The notes: generated by a model from the letters alone, not told the origin. 8,266 nucleotides of DNA from Chitinophagales bacterium (GCA_023251415.1 JAHEYX010000014.1:1-8266); one strand, 5' to 3'; positions 1 to 7,130 are shown, numbered from the stretch's first letter. Translations and numbers: made by a program.

Positions 1-778
1 TCAATCGTTTGCTCCGGCCGATTTAAGTTGGATGAACCGCTCTCACACTGCTGAACAAGCTGATTATGCCATTAAAGCAGCCCAAGACTGCGGATTGAGC
101 AACATCAGTATTGATTTGATTTACGGTACGCCTACCACTACCAATGCAATATGGAAAGCGAATTTGCAGAAAGTTATCGCCTTACAACTGACTCATTTTT
201 CGGCCTATTCTTTAACGGTAGAGCCAAACACTCCATTAGCCAAAGAAATACGAATGGCTAAAAAAATGCAACCGGCAAACGAACAGGCAGCTGATCAAAT
301 GGATATTTTACTCCGATTCATGGAACCGCAGGGGTTTGAACAATACGAAATTTCCAATTTTGCCAAGTCGGAAAATTATGCCAAACACAATACGGCTTAT
401 TGGCAGCATGAAGCGTATTTAGGCATAGGTCCTTCTGCACATTCATTTGATTTAACCAGCCGTAGCTGGAATGTGTCTAATAATCAGCAGTACATCCAGC
501 AGCTTCAAGAAAATAAAATAATATTGGAAACTGAGCTACTGCAGCAAAATGAACAATGGAACGAGTGGATAATGACCGGCCTGCGCACCAAATGGGGCTG
601 CGATTTAGTGAAAGGGGCAAAACTTTTTAGCGAGGCAGCAATCCGTGAATTGTTGGATGAATGCCGATTATTTCAAGCAAAAGGCTGGTTGATTCATGAA
701 AATAATCAACTAAAACTCACTCGTGAAGGTAAATTCTTTGCAGATTCCATCATGAGTGAGTTGTTTAAGGTTGATTAG
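1..778 (+). CDS. hemW: HemW-like radical SAM haem chaperone (older name: oxygen-independent coproporphyrinogen III oxidase-like), 5'-truncated
   Basis: This is the C-terminal part of a HemW/HemN-like radical SAM protein. The reading frame is already open at base 2 (QSFAPADLSW) and continues into the family-typical WMNRSHTAEQA, so the ATG at 32 is internal and the true start lies outside the window. About 258 residues are visible; family members are about 375 long. The CxxxCxxC iron-sulphur motif would be in the missing part and cannot be checked. Visible family signatures are the barrel strands SIDLIYGTP and HFSAYSLTVEPNTPL, the segment KHNTAYWQHEAYLGIGPSAHSF, GLRTKWGCDL, and a C-terminal winged-helix-like LTREGKFFADSIMSELF. 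HemW proteins bind haem and are thought to deliver it to respiratory enzymes; true HemN performs coproporphyrinogen decarboxylation. The conserved HNxxYW and AHSF pattern suits HemW, but without the N-terminus the distinction is by family resemblance. The gene converges on gltX and overlaps it by 4 bp. Confidence 0.93.
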   Translation, partial: QSFAPADLSWMNRSHTAEQADYAIKAAQDCGLSNISIDLIYGTPTTTNAIWKANLQKVIALQLTHFSAYSLTVEPNTPLAKEIRMAKKMQPANEQAADQMDILLRFMEPQGFEQYEISNFAKSENYAKHNTAYWQHEAYLGIGPSAHSFDLTSRSWNVSNNQQYIQQLQENKIILETELLQQNEQWNEWIMTGLRTKWGCDLVKGAKLFSEAAIRELLDECRLFQAKGWLIHENNQLKLTREGKFFADSIMSELFKVD

Positions 779-2298
779 TTAAAGGCGGTTAAAGCCTTTT
801 CGATACGACTTATACTTTCCGATTTACCAATAGTTGCGGCAATTTCAAATACCGGAGGACCAAATTTACCACCACACAACATAATTCTAAACGGCATTTG
901 TAATTCGCCTACTTTAATGCCTTGCGCAGCTGCTAATTCTTTGAAATGGCTTTCGATACTTTGGTGTGACCAATCTTGCATAGCGTTTAATCCATTACAT
1001 AAATCGGTAAAGAAAGCCGATTTAGCAGCAGTCCATTTTGGTTTTACGGCATCTAAATCATAAGATTCGGGAGCGGTAAAGAAGAAAAATGCATTGTCCC
1101 AAACATCGCTAATAAAGGTACAACGTTCTTTCACTAAACCGCAAACATGCTCCAAATATGCACGGTCGACACTAATGTTTTTTGCAGCCAATGTTTTTAA
1201 AGTGGCATCGGCTAATACCGAATTACTGATGCGTTGAACATATTGGTGGTTAAACCATTTGCATTTTTCGAAATCAAATTTTGCTCCGGCATGATGCACA
1301 CGAGCGATATCAAACAACTGAATTAATTCGTCAAGACTGAATAATTCCTGCACTACACCCGGATTCCAACCCAATAATACTAAAAAATTAATCAAGGCTT
1401 GTGGTAAGAATCCACGCTCTCTAAATCCGCTTTGCAATTCACCGTTCGGCGTTTGCCAATCTAATGAGAATACCGGAAATCCTAAACGATCCCCATCGCG
1501 CTTGCTTAATTTGCCATTTCCATCAGGTTTTAAAATCAATGGCAAATGCGCCCATTCCGGCATTTCAGCTTCCCATCCTAAATATTTATACAATAATACA
1601 TGTACTGGCGCACTTGGTAACCATTCTTCTCCTCGAAACACATGCGAAATTTTCATGGTATAATCGTCTACCACCACAGCTAAGTGATAAGTAGGCATTC
1701 CGTCAGCTTTCAATAACACTTTATCGTCGACTTGTGCCGTTTGAAAACTCACCCAACCTCTAATTAAATCGTGGAATTTAACTTCATCTTTGCGCGGCAT
1801 TTTGATACGAATCACATGTGGTTCACCGGCTGCTAAGCGTGCTTTTACTTCATCCGCAGGCAAGGTGAGTGAATTTTTCATGTACTCGCGAATTGCCCAA
1901 TTGTACTGTGGAGAAGGATTACCATCCGCTTTCAACCGATTGCGCATCGCTTCTATTTCTTCCGAAGTATCGAAAGCGTAGTAAGCGTAGCCGGCTTCCA
2001 CTAAACGTTCGGCGTATTGGCGATACATTGGCTTACGTTCGCTTTGACGATAAGGGCCGTATTCACCGCCATATCCAACTCCTTCATCCGGTTCTATACC
2101 ACACCATTTCAAGGTTTCAATGATATATTCCTCGGCACCCGGCACAAAACGAGTTTGGTCGGTGTCTTCAATACGTAAAATGAATTTACCGCCGTGTTTT
2201 CGAGCATATAAAAAATTAAACAATGCAGTGCGAACACCGCCAATGTGTAAGCCTCCGGTCGGACTCGGGGCAAAACGTACTCTTACTTCTTTAGTCAT
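775..2298 (-). CDS. gltX: Glutamyl-tRNA synthetase (GluRS)
   Basis: This cytoplasmic class I aminoacyl-tRNA synthetase ligates glutamate to tRNA-Glu, using ATP. The full length of 507 residues is normal for the family. The N-terminal APSPTGGLHIGG (residues 10-21) carries the HIGH-type motif as HIGG, and GKLSKRDGDRLGFPV (262-276) carries the KMSKS-type motif as KLSKR. Other family blocks are RIEDTDQTR (42-50), GMPTYHLAVVVDD (200-212) and SHVFRGEEWLPSAPVH (218-233). The zinc-binding cysteines of enterobacterial GluRS are absent; the corresponding stretch reads AYYAFDTSEEIEAMRNR (105-121), as in zinc-free GluRS. The C-terminal third (about 330-507) is the anticodon-binding region. The ATG at 2298 is chosen because VRVRFAPSPTG follows at the usual distance and a promoter box lies just before it. 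Whether the enzyme is discriminating or also charges tRNA-Gln cannot be judged here. Its stop codon interlocks with that of hemW. Confidence 0.98.
   Translation of the reverse strand: MTKEVRVRFAPSPTGGLHIGGVRTALFNFLYARKHGGKFILRIEDTDQTRFVPGAEEYIIETLKWCGIEPDEGVGYGGEYGPYRQSERKPMYRQYAERLVEAGYAYYAFDTSEEIEAMRNRLKADGNPSPQYNWAIREYMKNSLTLPADEVKARLAAGEPHVIRIKMPRKDEVKFHDLIRGWVSFQTAQVDDKVLLKADGMPTYHLAVVVDDYTMKISHVFRGEEWLPSAPVHVLLYKYLGWEAEMPEWAHLPLILKPDGNGKLSKRDGDRLGFPVFSLDWQTPNGELQSGFRERGFLPQALINFLVLLGWNPGVVQELFSLDELIQLFDIARVHHAGAKFDFEKCKWFNHQYVQRISNSVLADATLKTLAAKNISVDRAYLEHVCGLVKERCTFISDVWDNAFFFFTAPESYDLDAVKPKWTAAKSAFFTDLCNGLNAMQDWSHQSIESHFKELAAAQGIKVGELQMPFRIMLCGGKFGPPVFEIAATIGKSESISRIEKALTAFN
781..799 (+). 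terminator. Small hairpin just after hemW, possible weak terminator
   Basis: AAAGGC at 781-786 pairs with GCCTTT at 794-799 around a 7-base loop, and TTTT at 797-800 forms a short U tract. It begins three bases after the hemW stop, where a terminator would be expected. It lies inside the last codons of gltX, so it must also encode the end of that protein. The 6-bp stem and short U tract make it weak, and it could be coincidental. Confidence 0.35.
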
Positions 2299-2303
2299 AA
2301 ACG

Positions 2304-2334
2304 CAAAAGTACATATTCAGTTAAAACAATCCAA
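2304..2334 (-). promoter_or_regulatory. gltX promoter, probably giving a leaderless transcript
   Basis: Read on the - strand, TACTTTTG at 2311-2304 matches the Bacteroidota -7 box TAnnTTTG. A TTG at 2334-2332 lies 20 bp further upstream and could serve as the -33 box. The final G of the -7 box is only six bases before the A of the gltX ATG, so transcription should start at or within a few bases of the start codon. Confidence 0.65.
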
Positions 2335-2424
2335 TCACTTCGCCTGCTTTTCTCTGTTCTTAGTATTATAGACAATGAACATTTTGTTGTGAACGTTTGT
2401 ATTCGAAGTAACAATTGAATTTAC

Positions 2425-2432
2425 CTATTTTG
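2425..2432 (+). promoter_or_regulatory. Degenerate -7-like box before the patatin-like gene
   Basis: CTATTTTG resembles TAnnTTTG, but its TA is shifted by one base. Its G is seven bases before the ATG at 2439, the same geometry as at gltX. No TTG sits at the usual 19-bp distance. The rest of the 140-bp divergent intergenic region (2299-2438) has no better match. It does hold a loose direct repeat, TGAACATTTTG (2376-2386) and TGAACGTTTG (2390-2399), of unknown meaning. A tentative call only. Confidence 0.25.
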
Positions 2433-2438
2433 AGTGCG

Positions 2439-4670
2439 ATGAAACTACTTCGGAATATTTTTTATTCCTTTCCGGTTCAATTGCTTTTACAGCATTTTAA
2501 AAAGCATCAAATATTGCTGTTTTTTTGGCTGTTGCTCTTTGCGATGATTACTTCGAATTTTGGAACGCGTATGGGGATTCCATATTTGTTCCTGGATCCG
2601 GAATACATGGGTAAAGTGAGTTTCTACAGTTTTTTCATTGTAGGTTTTGCTACCGGAGGTTTTATCATGATTTGGCAAATCACTTCCTACATTCTACACA
2701 GTTGGCGCTTCCCGTTTTTGGCTGCCGTTCGTGAACCCTTTCTAAAATTCAACCTAAACAATTCCGTCATTCCATTTATCTATATAGTGGTCAATGTGAT
2801 TGAAATTATTTCGTTTCAAACACAAAGTGAAAAGAAAACCGGATTCGAATTACTGGTATTAATTGAAGGGTATTTGTCGGGCTTGTTTCTCATCATCATG
2901 ATTACGAATACGTACTTTTTTAGCACCAACAGAAATGTGCTTTCTTGGATAAAAAAGGAACAAATACGCAAGAAAACCATCAAAGCTTCACGTTTGCAAT
3001 GGGGAACAACCTTCGAATCAGACAATGAACATGAAGTTAATGCGGTTCGGGTGGATTATTATTTCAGTTCACCCATTCATATTCGACTTACACGTAATGT
3101 CGAACATTACAGCAAGATGGTTTTGCAATCGGTGTACCGGCAACACTATTTCAATTCGCTTTTCATCGAAATAACTACTATTTTTATACTTATCGGACTA
3201 AGCTCTTTAATAGACTATCCGTTTTTTAGAATACCCGCTTCAGCCAGTGTCTTATTGTTATTTGCTGTGATCAGTATACTCGTTGGTGCCTTTAGTTATT
3301 GGTTAAGAGGATGGCGTACTACCGTTTTTATTGTGTTGTTTGTGGTATTGAATTTCTTCTCCAAAGTAGATAGTTTAAAATACAAGAATCAGGTATTTGG
3401 GTTGAATTATGCAAATCAGCTTGTGCGTTACGATTCAATTCATCTCAGTAAAATGTGTGACTCAACTAAGCAAGCACAAGATAAAGCACAGACGCTGGTT
3501 ACCTTGAATCAATGGTTGGCTAATCAAAAACCGGGTAAAAAGCCTTACTTTATTTGCATTAATGTTAGTGGAGGTGGCAGTAGAAGTGCATTATGGACTT
3601 TTACCGTTTTGCAAAAACTAGACAGTTTATTAAACGGGCAACTGATGCGACAAACCGTACTGATTACCGGAGCATCAGGCGGAATGCTTGGTGCGGCTTA
3701 TTTCCGAGAACTGTATATGCGCAATAAGGATCGTTCAAGTGAACTACAAAACAAGCAATACAACGCCAATATCGCTGCCGATTTATTGCATGCTGTTACT
3801 ACTTCCATAGCAGTCAACGATATGTTTATTCCTTGGTTGAATTTTAAATATGCCGGTCAAACTTATAAAAAGGACAGGGCCTATGCCTTCGAACAACAAT
3901 TCAACGACAATACCAAAGGCATTTTAAATAAGCGCTTATTGCAATACCGTGAGCCAGAACGTAATGCTGAAATACCCTGGATGATTATAAACGGAACTAT
4001 CGTTAATGACGGTAGAATATTAATGATTTCGCCACAACCAATTTCATACTTGTGTAAACCGAATTACGAAAACCAAAAATTGCAACAACCTAAAATAGAT
4101 GCAGTCGATTTTACTGCATTCTTTCATCAACAAAATGCTGATAGTGTTAGTTTTATGTCAGCCCTTCGCATCAATTGTACCTTTCCGTTTGTACTACCTA
4201 ATGTAAGCTTACCTACCATACCGCAATTGGAAGTAATGGATGCCGGAATACGCGACAATTATGGGTTTGAAACAAGCACGCGCTTTATTTCTGCATTTAA
4301 AGAATGGATACAGCAAAATACAGCCGGAGTACTTATGATTCAAATTACGGATTTTAATCGAACCAATATTTCACTGGAAAACAATGAACAATCGCCGGCA
4401 GCACAGTTATCTAACCCGGTCACCAATGTGTTTTATAACTTTCCTGAATTTCAATATTATCACCAAAATGATTTATTAAATCTGCTTGATCAATCCTTAA
4501 GTAATAATTTGCATTTGTATCGATTTGAATATACGCCAAAAGTTGGTGGCAATCGGGCTTCTTTGAGCTTTCATCTTACTTATCAAGAAAAAAGCAGTAT
4601 CATCGAAGCAGCCGAAAATGAAGAAAATAAACGTTTTTTCGCAGAAATTAAAAATCTGCTGCAACAATAA
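2439..4670 (+). CDS. Polytopic membrane protein with C-terminal patatin-like phospholipase domain
   Basis: Probable membrane-bound lipid acyl hydrolase of 743 residues. The first half is very hydrophobic, with about seven candidate membrane segments near residues 23-42, 61-82, 108-126, 137-161, 238-258, 267-288 and 295-308. The second half (about 365-640) has the patatin pattern. SGGGSR (377-382) gives the glycine-rich oxyanion hole, GASGG (411-415) gives the GxSxG nucleophile elbow with Ser413, and MDAGIRDNYG (600-609) gives the catalytic Asp601 in a DxG motif. With Ser and Asp both present, the enzyme is predicted to be active as a Ser-Asp dyad. The substrate (phospholipid, lysolipid or lipoprotein) is unknown. 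I chose the ATG at 2439. A TTG at 2415 would add eight residues, but it lies upstream of the -7-like box. The membrane topology, and so the side on which the lipase acts, is uncertain because the last hydrophobic segment is short. The downstream gene follows after 42 bp but has its own -7 box. Confidence 0.85.
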   Translation: MKLLRNIFYSFPVQLLLQHFKKHQILLFFWLLLFAMITSNFGTRMGIPYLFLDPEYMGKVSFYSFFIVGFATGGFIMIWQITSYILHSWRFPFLAAVREPFLKFNLNNSVIPFIYIVVNVIEIISFQTQSEKKTGFELLVLIEGYLSGLFLIIMITNTYFFSTNRNVLSWIKKEQIRKKTIKASRLQWGTTFESDNEHEVNAVRVDYYFSSPIHIRLTRNVEHYSKMVLQSVYRQHYFNSLFIEITTIFILIGLSSLIDYPFFRIPASASVLLLFAVISILVGAFSYWLRGWRTTVFIVLFVVLNFFSKVDSLKYKNQVFGLNYANQLVRYDSIHLSKMCDSTKQAQDKAQTLVTLNQWLANQKPGKKPYFICINVSGGGSRSALWTFTVLQKLDSLLNGQLMRQTVLITGASGGMLGAAYFRELYMRNKDRSSELQNKQYNANIAADLLHAVTTSIAVNDMFIPWLNFKYAGQTYKKDRAYAFEQQFNDNTKGILNKRLLQYREPERNAEIPWMIINGTIVNDGRILMISPQPISYLCKPNYENQKLQQPKIDAVDFTAFFHQQNADSVSFMSALRINCTFPFVLPNVSLPTIPQLEVMDAGIRDNYGFETSTRFISAFKEWIQQNTAGVLMIQITDFNRTNISLENNEQSPAAQLSNPVTNVFYNFPEFQYYHQNDLLNLLDQSLSNNLHLYRFEYTPKVGGNRASLSFHLTYQEKSSIIEAAENEENKRFFAEIKNLLQQ

Positions 4671-4682
4671 ATAACTATATCC

Positions 4683-4690
4683 TACATTTG
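4683..4690 (+). promoter_or_regulatory. -7 promoter box for the OmpA-like exported protein gene
   Basis: TACATTTG matches TAnnTTTG exactly and ends 22 bases before the ATG at 4713, implying a leader of roughly 20 bases. No clear TTG lies 19 bp upstream, where the sequence is the end of the patatin-like gene; only CTG triplets occur there. The gene can therefore probably be transcribed on its own as well as by read-through from the preceding gene. Confidence 0.55.
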
Positions 4691-4712
4691 CTCACTAAAT
4701 TATAACCACCCA

Positions 4713-6137
4713 ATGAAACGCCATTTTATTTTACTTTTGACTTTACAACTGTTAAGCATAACTTTTGTTAAAGCCCAAGAACCTGTTCTTATTCCTTTGT
4801 TTTTTAGTGCCGGCGTTACAGGGCCTAATCCGGAAGGCGTTGATGTGCTGCGTGATGTAGTAAAGAACAACAACAAGCCCGGTTTAACACTGGTGCTTAT
4901 TAGTGCCTATGCCGACGTAAACGGTGATGAGAAAAAGAATCAGAAAATTGCTGACCAACGTACTTTTGAAATACGCAGCTATAATAGCCAATTAGATCCT
5001 GCCAGTGCAGCCGATCAACATTTAGATGGTCGAATTGAAATTTTGTTTGAATATGGAAGTGCGTATAAATCCAATTTTACCTATAAACCAAGCGAAAAGA
5101 ATGTAATTAAAGAAACGGAAGAACCGGTTGAAGCGAATGAAAATAAAGCAGTTAAGAAAGAAGAAGGCGAAGAAGATGAACCGGTAGAAGAAGTAAAGCA
5201 GAATGAAAAAGTTAAACCTGTTGAGAAGAAGGAAGAATCAACGGTAGCTGCACCAATCGTTGAATTGCCTAATCCAATCTTTACTACAATGGCAAAAAAG
5301 CCGCAACTGTTTAAAGAAGAAAATGCAAAATATGAAATTACCATTACAGGTAAAGAAGGAACCATCATCACCATTCCAAAACAATCCTTAGTTGATTCCA
5401 AAGAAGAAGTCGTTAAAGACCTTGTACAGATTGAATTAAAAGAGTTTTATAAACGTTCGGACATCATTTTGGCAAACTTGAATACGGTAACAACTGAAAA
5501 TGAACTCTTGCAATCTGCCGGTATGATTTATATTAACGTAACCTATAAAGGGGAATCTTTGCATTTAAAAAATGGAGCAAGTATTCAAGTGGAATTCAAA
5601 CCCCGCAGTCAAAAGATCAATACAGTTGGCATGACTTGCTTTGTCGGTGATACAACCGGCAATCATTTGACTTGGCGAGAAGCCATGGCTCATGAAAATG
5701 TTGTCGATAACAGAAAGAAGCCGTATAAAAGTAAAGGGGCTACAAATGAACAATTGGATTCTACTTTTGATCAAAATATGTTATACTTTGAATCAACAAA
5801 TCTTCACTGGATAAATTGCGATCGATTTAATAATAAAATGGAAAAAACAAATTTAACCATTAAAGTGGATTCGGCCATGCATGCAGCTGTATCAGTGGTA
5901 TTTAGAAAGATTAATGGGATAATGCCGGCCTACCATATCCAAGCTAAAAGCTATGTTGTGTCGGATGTTCCGGCTAATTATTCGGCTACAATTGTAGCTG
6001 TTACCGAGAAAAATAAAGAGTTGTATTTTGCGATGAAAGAAATCGTTACTTCAGAAAATAAAGTTGAAGAAATTACCTTAGTTAAAACAACTGCAGCGGC
6101 GCTAAAAGTTGAATTGGCCAAGTTGGATAAGAATTAA
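4713..6137 (+). CDS. Exported protein with OmpA-like segment, acidic/basic linker and conserved Bacteroidota C-terminal region
   Basis: Full-length protein of 474 residues with a clear Sec signal peptide: MKRH, a hydrophobic core, and a likely cut after Ala21 leaving Gln22. There is no lipobox, later membrane segment or recognisable type IX secretion tail, so the periplasm is most likely. Residues about 58-114 resemble an OmpA-type peptidoglycan-binding domain: LVLISAYADVNGDEKKNQKIADQR followed by LDGRIEILFEY mirrors the GxxDxxG...N..LS..R...RRVEI pattern. However, the usual GH(T/A)D is AYAD and the arginine region is weakened. A Glu/Lys-rich, low-complexity linker spans about 126-176. The remainder (about 185-474) matches a region I recognise from many Bacteroidota surface proteins: GTIITIPKQSLVDS, VQIELKEFYKRSDIILANL, LQSAGMIYINVTYKGESL, LHWINCDRF and a final VPANYSATIVAVTEKNKELYFAMKEI. 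The first part of this is beta-rich and somewhat ZU5-like, which is inference. It may link the cell wall to an outer-membrane or surface partner. The precise role is unknown. Confidence 0.8.
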   Translation: MKRHFILLLTLQLLSITFVKAQEPVLIPLFFSAGVTGPNPEGVDVLRDVVKNNNKPGLTLVLISAYADVNGDEKKNQKIADQRTFEIRSYNSQLDPASAADQHLDGRIEILFEYGSAYKSNFTYKPSEKNVIKETEEPVEANENKAVKKEEGEEDEPVEEVKQNEKVKPVEKKEESTVAAPIVELPNPIFTTMAKKPQLFKEENAKYEITITGKEGTIITIPKQSLVDSKEEVVKDLVQIELKEFYKRSDIILANLNTVTTENELLQSAGMIYINVTYKGESLHLKNGASIQVEFKPRSQKINTVGMTCFVGDTTGNHLTWREAMAHENVVDNRKKPYKSKGATNEQLDSTFDQNMLYFESTNLHWINCDRFNNKMEKTNLTIKVDSAMHAAVSVVFRKINGIMPAYHIQAKSYVVSDVPANYSATIVAVTEKNKELYFAMKEIVTSENKVEEITLVKTTAAALKVELAKLDKN

Positions 6138-6151
6138 TACAAAGGATTCAA

Positions 6152-6195
6152 AAAAAAGAAAGCCCCATCTGTTTGAAGATGGGGCTTTCTTTTTT
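6152..6195. terminator. Strong bidirectional intrinsic terminator
   Basis: A perfect 19-bp stem (6152-6170 with 6177-6195) encloses a 6-base loop, GTTTGA. The core AGCCCCATCT is GC-rich, and the outer part is A6 on the left and T6 on the right. It therefore works as hairpin plus U tract in either direction. It lies midway between two convergent genes, 14 bases after the stop of the left one and 13 bases beyond the stop of the right one, and should end both transcripts. Confidence 0.93.
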
Positions 6196-6208
6196 ATAAA
6201 GCTTAAAG

Positions 6209-6907
6209 TTATTTTTTTGGTGGTGCTGCAACACGAATGGTAGTTGATGGAGGCGGAATTGCGAATATCGAATCGTTTCTCACATAATAACTCCAACCTT
6301 GCTTAACAGTTATAACTTGATCACCTTTTACAATTTGAGTTACATTAGGTTTACGAATGATATCAGCACAATTGCCACCGGCTGCACCCGGTTTAGAAGT
6401 TGTAGCTCCTGGTGTTACACCCGGTTTTTTATCTTTAGTATCGTCTTCAATTTTACCCGTACCTTTTCCGGTAGGTTTTGGAACTTCCTTAGAAGTTGGT
6501 TCGTCTAATTTACCACGATTCGCAATACGCTCTTCATCCATACGTGCGTTTTTACCGGCAACGTATTTTTCAGGTGTACTTTGAATCTTAATATAGGAAG
6601 CATCTTCTTTGGAGAAACTGTAATCTTTTAATAAGTTTTCTACTAATTCTTTTACTTCTTTAGCATCTCCACCACTGCGGCTGGCGCTGGTTGCAATCAT
6701 ATAATCAATTTCAAAATCCCCGCTAATTTTTTTACTTGCTTTGTAATCTTTTAATGGGCTAAATACTTTATCGTATTTTTTGTTGTTCCAAAGATTGATG
6801 ATGTCATTTAAATAATCATCGGTTCCTTGTGCGAAACTTTGTACAAAAGCACTGCATACCAGAAGTGCCGTGATAGCAAAGGATTTAATGTAGTTGATTT
6901 TTTTCAT
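6209..6907 (-). CDS. Exported protein of unknown function
   Basis: I do not recognise this 232-residue protein. It starts with a Sec signal peptide (MKKINYIKSF, hydrophobic core, SFAQ) likely cut after Ala26, leaving Gln27 first. Cys18 is within the hydrophobic core but is preceded by Val, so it is not a good lipobox. The mature part has three zones. Residues about 29-112 look helical and charged (DDYLNDIINLWNNKKYDKVFSPLKDY, then KEVKELVENLLKDYSFSKEDASYI), somewhat like TPR-type helix pairs. Residues about 130-178 form a Pro/Gly/Lys/Thr-rich, probably disordered linker (KPTGKGTGK, KPGVTPGATTSKPGAAGG). The last part, about 179-232, contains the only mature cysteine (Cys180), a probable beta-rich stretch VTQIVKGDQVITVKQGWSYYVRNDSIFAI, and a Pro-rich tail. 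It faces the OmpA-like protein gene across a shared terminator and has its own promoter. Sorting to the periplasm is the likeliest location; the function is open. Confidence 0.8.
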   Translation of the reverse strand: MKKINYIKSFAITALLVCSAFVQSFAQGTDDYLNDIINLWNNKKYDKVFSPLKDYKASKKISGDFEIDYMIATSASRSGGDAKEVKELVENLLKDYSFSKEDASYIKIQSTPEKYVAGKNARMDEERIANRGKLDEPTSKEVPKPTGKGTGKIEDDTKDKKPGVTPGATTSKPGAAGGNCADIIRKPNVTQIVKGDQVITVKQGWSYYVRNDSIFAIPPPSTTIRVAAPPKK

Positions 6908-6932
6908 ATAGATTTTGCTGGTTAAACGTTTC

Positions 6933-6962
6933 CAAAGATAGTTATTTAATAAAGCTATGCAA
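6933..6962 (-). promoter_or_regulatory. Consensus Bacteroidota promoter of the 232-residue exported protein gene
   Basis: On the - strand, TATCTTTG at 6940-6933 matches TAnnTTTG exactly. A TTG at 6962-6960 lies exactly 19 bp upstream as the -33 box. Transcription should start near 6929, giving a leader of about 21 bases before the ATG at 6907. This is the best-formed promoter in the window. Confidence 0.8.
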
Positions 6963-7130
6963 GTTTTGATAAATTTTTAACGTTTTATTCTAATCTCTCA
7001 ATCATTTAGGAAGAAAAATAGCCTGATTTAATTGGAAAGCATAAGCGAATTATTGCGCCTATTTATAAAATAATATAAAATACAAATATATAAATAACAT
7101 AAAAACAATGCTAAAAATAATTATAAAAAT
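6963..7130. other. AT-rich intergenic stretch
   Basis: This forms the gene-free interval between the divergent exported-protein gene and padR, outside the promoters and palindrome annotated at its two ends. Bases 7061-7140 contain only 7 G or C in 80. No open reading frame of note, tRNA or repeat is visible. The stretch may be bent or easily melted DNA upstream of the padR promoter, but nothing specific supports a function. Confidence 0.5.

Noticed and set aside
1464..2371. Four + strand open frames (1464-1694, 1790-1981, 1869-2123, 2120-2371) opposite gltX
   Set aside because: They lie antisense to a well-conserved synthetase, have no family resemblance or promoter, and their composition follows from the gltX codons.
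2376..2399. TGAACATTTTG / TGAACGTTTG direct repeat as a regulator site
   Set aside because: Imperfect, only two copies, and in a short AT-rich region; no nearby regulator explains it.
2415..2438. TTG start adding eight residues (MNLPILSA) to the patatin-like protein
   Set aside because: ATG at 2439 gives a normal Lys-rich membrane-protein start, and the -7-like box lies between the two, so the TTG would be upstream of transcription. Not fully excluded if a promoter further upstream is used.
2487..3025. Two - strand open frames opposite the membrane half of the patatin-like gene
   Set aside because: No recognisable motifs or start signals, and the opposite strand encodes a convincing membrane protein.
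5081..5401. 106-residue - strand open frame rich in Ser and Phe
   Set aside because: It is the antisense reading of the Glu/Lys-rich linker (GAA and AAA codons read back as TTC and TTT), a typical low-complexity shadow.
5565..5774. 69-residue - strand open frame inside the OmpA-like protein gene
   Set aside because: No motif, start signal or promoter, and it is fully contained in a supported gene.
6102..6584. Small frames 6102-6296 (-), 6299-6508 (+) and 6357-6584 (+)
   Set aside because: The first runs through the terminator hairpin in another frame, and the other two are antisense to the 232-residue exported protein. None has independent support.
7083..7090. Extra TAnnTTTG match on the - strand (TATATTTG) in the AT-rich intergenic region
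   Set aside because: The nearest upstream TTG is only 15 bp away, a consensus promoter with 19-bp spacing already serves the downstream gene, and such matches are expected by chance at 91% AT.
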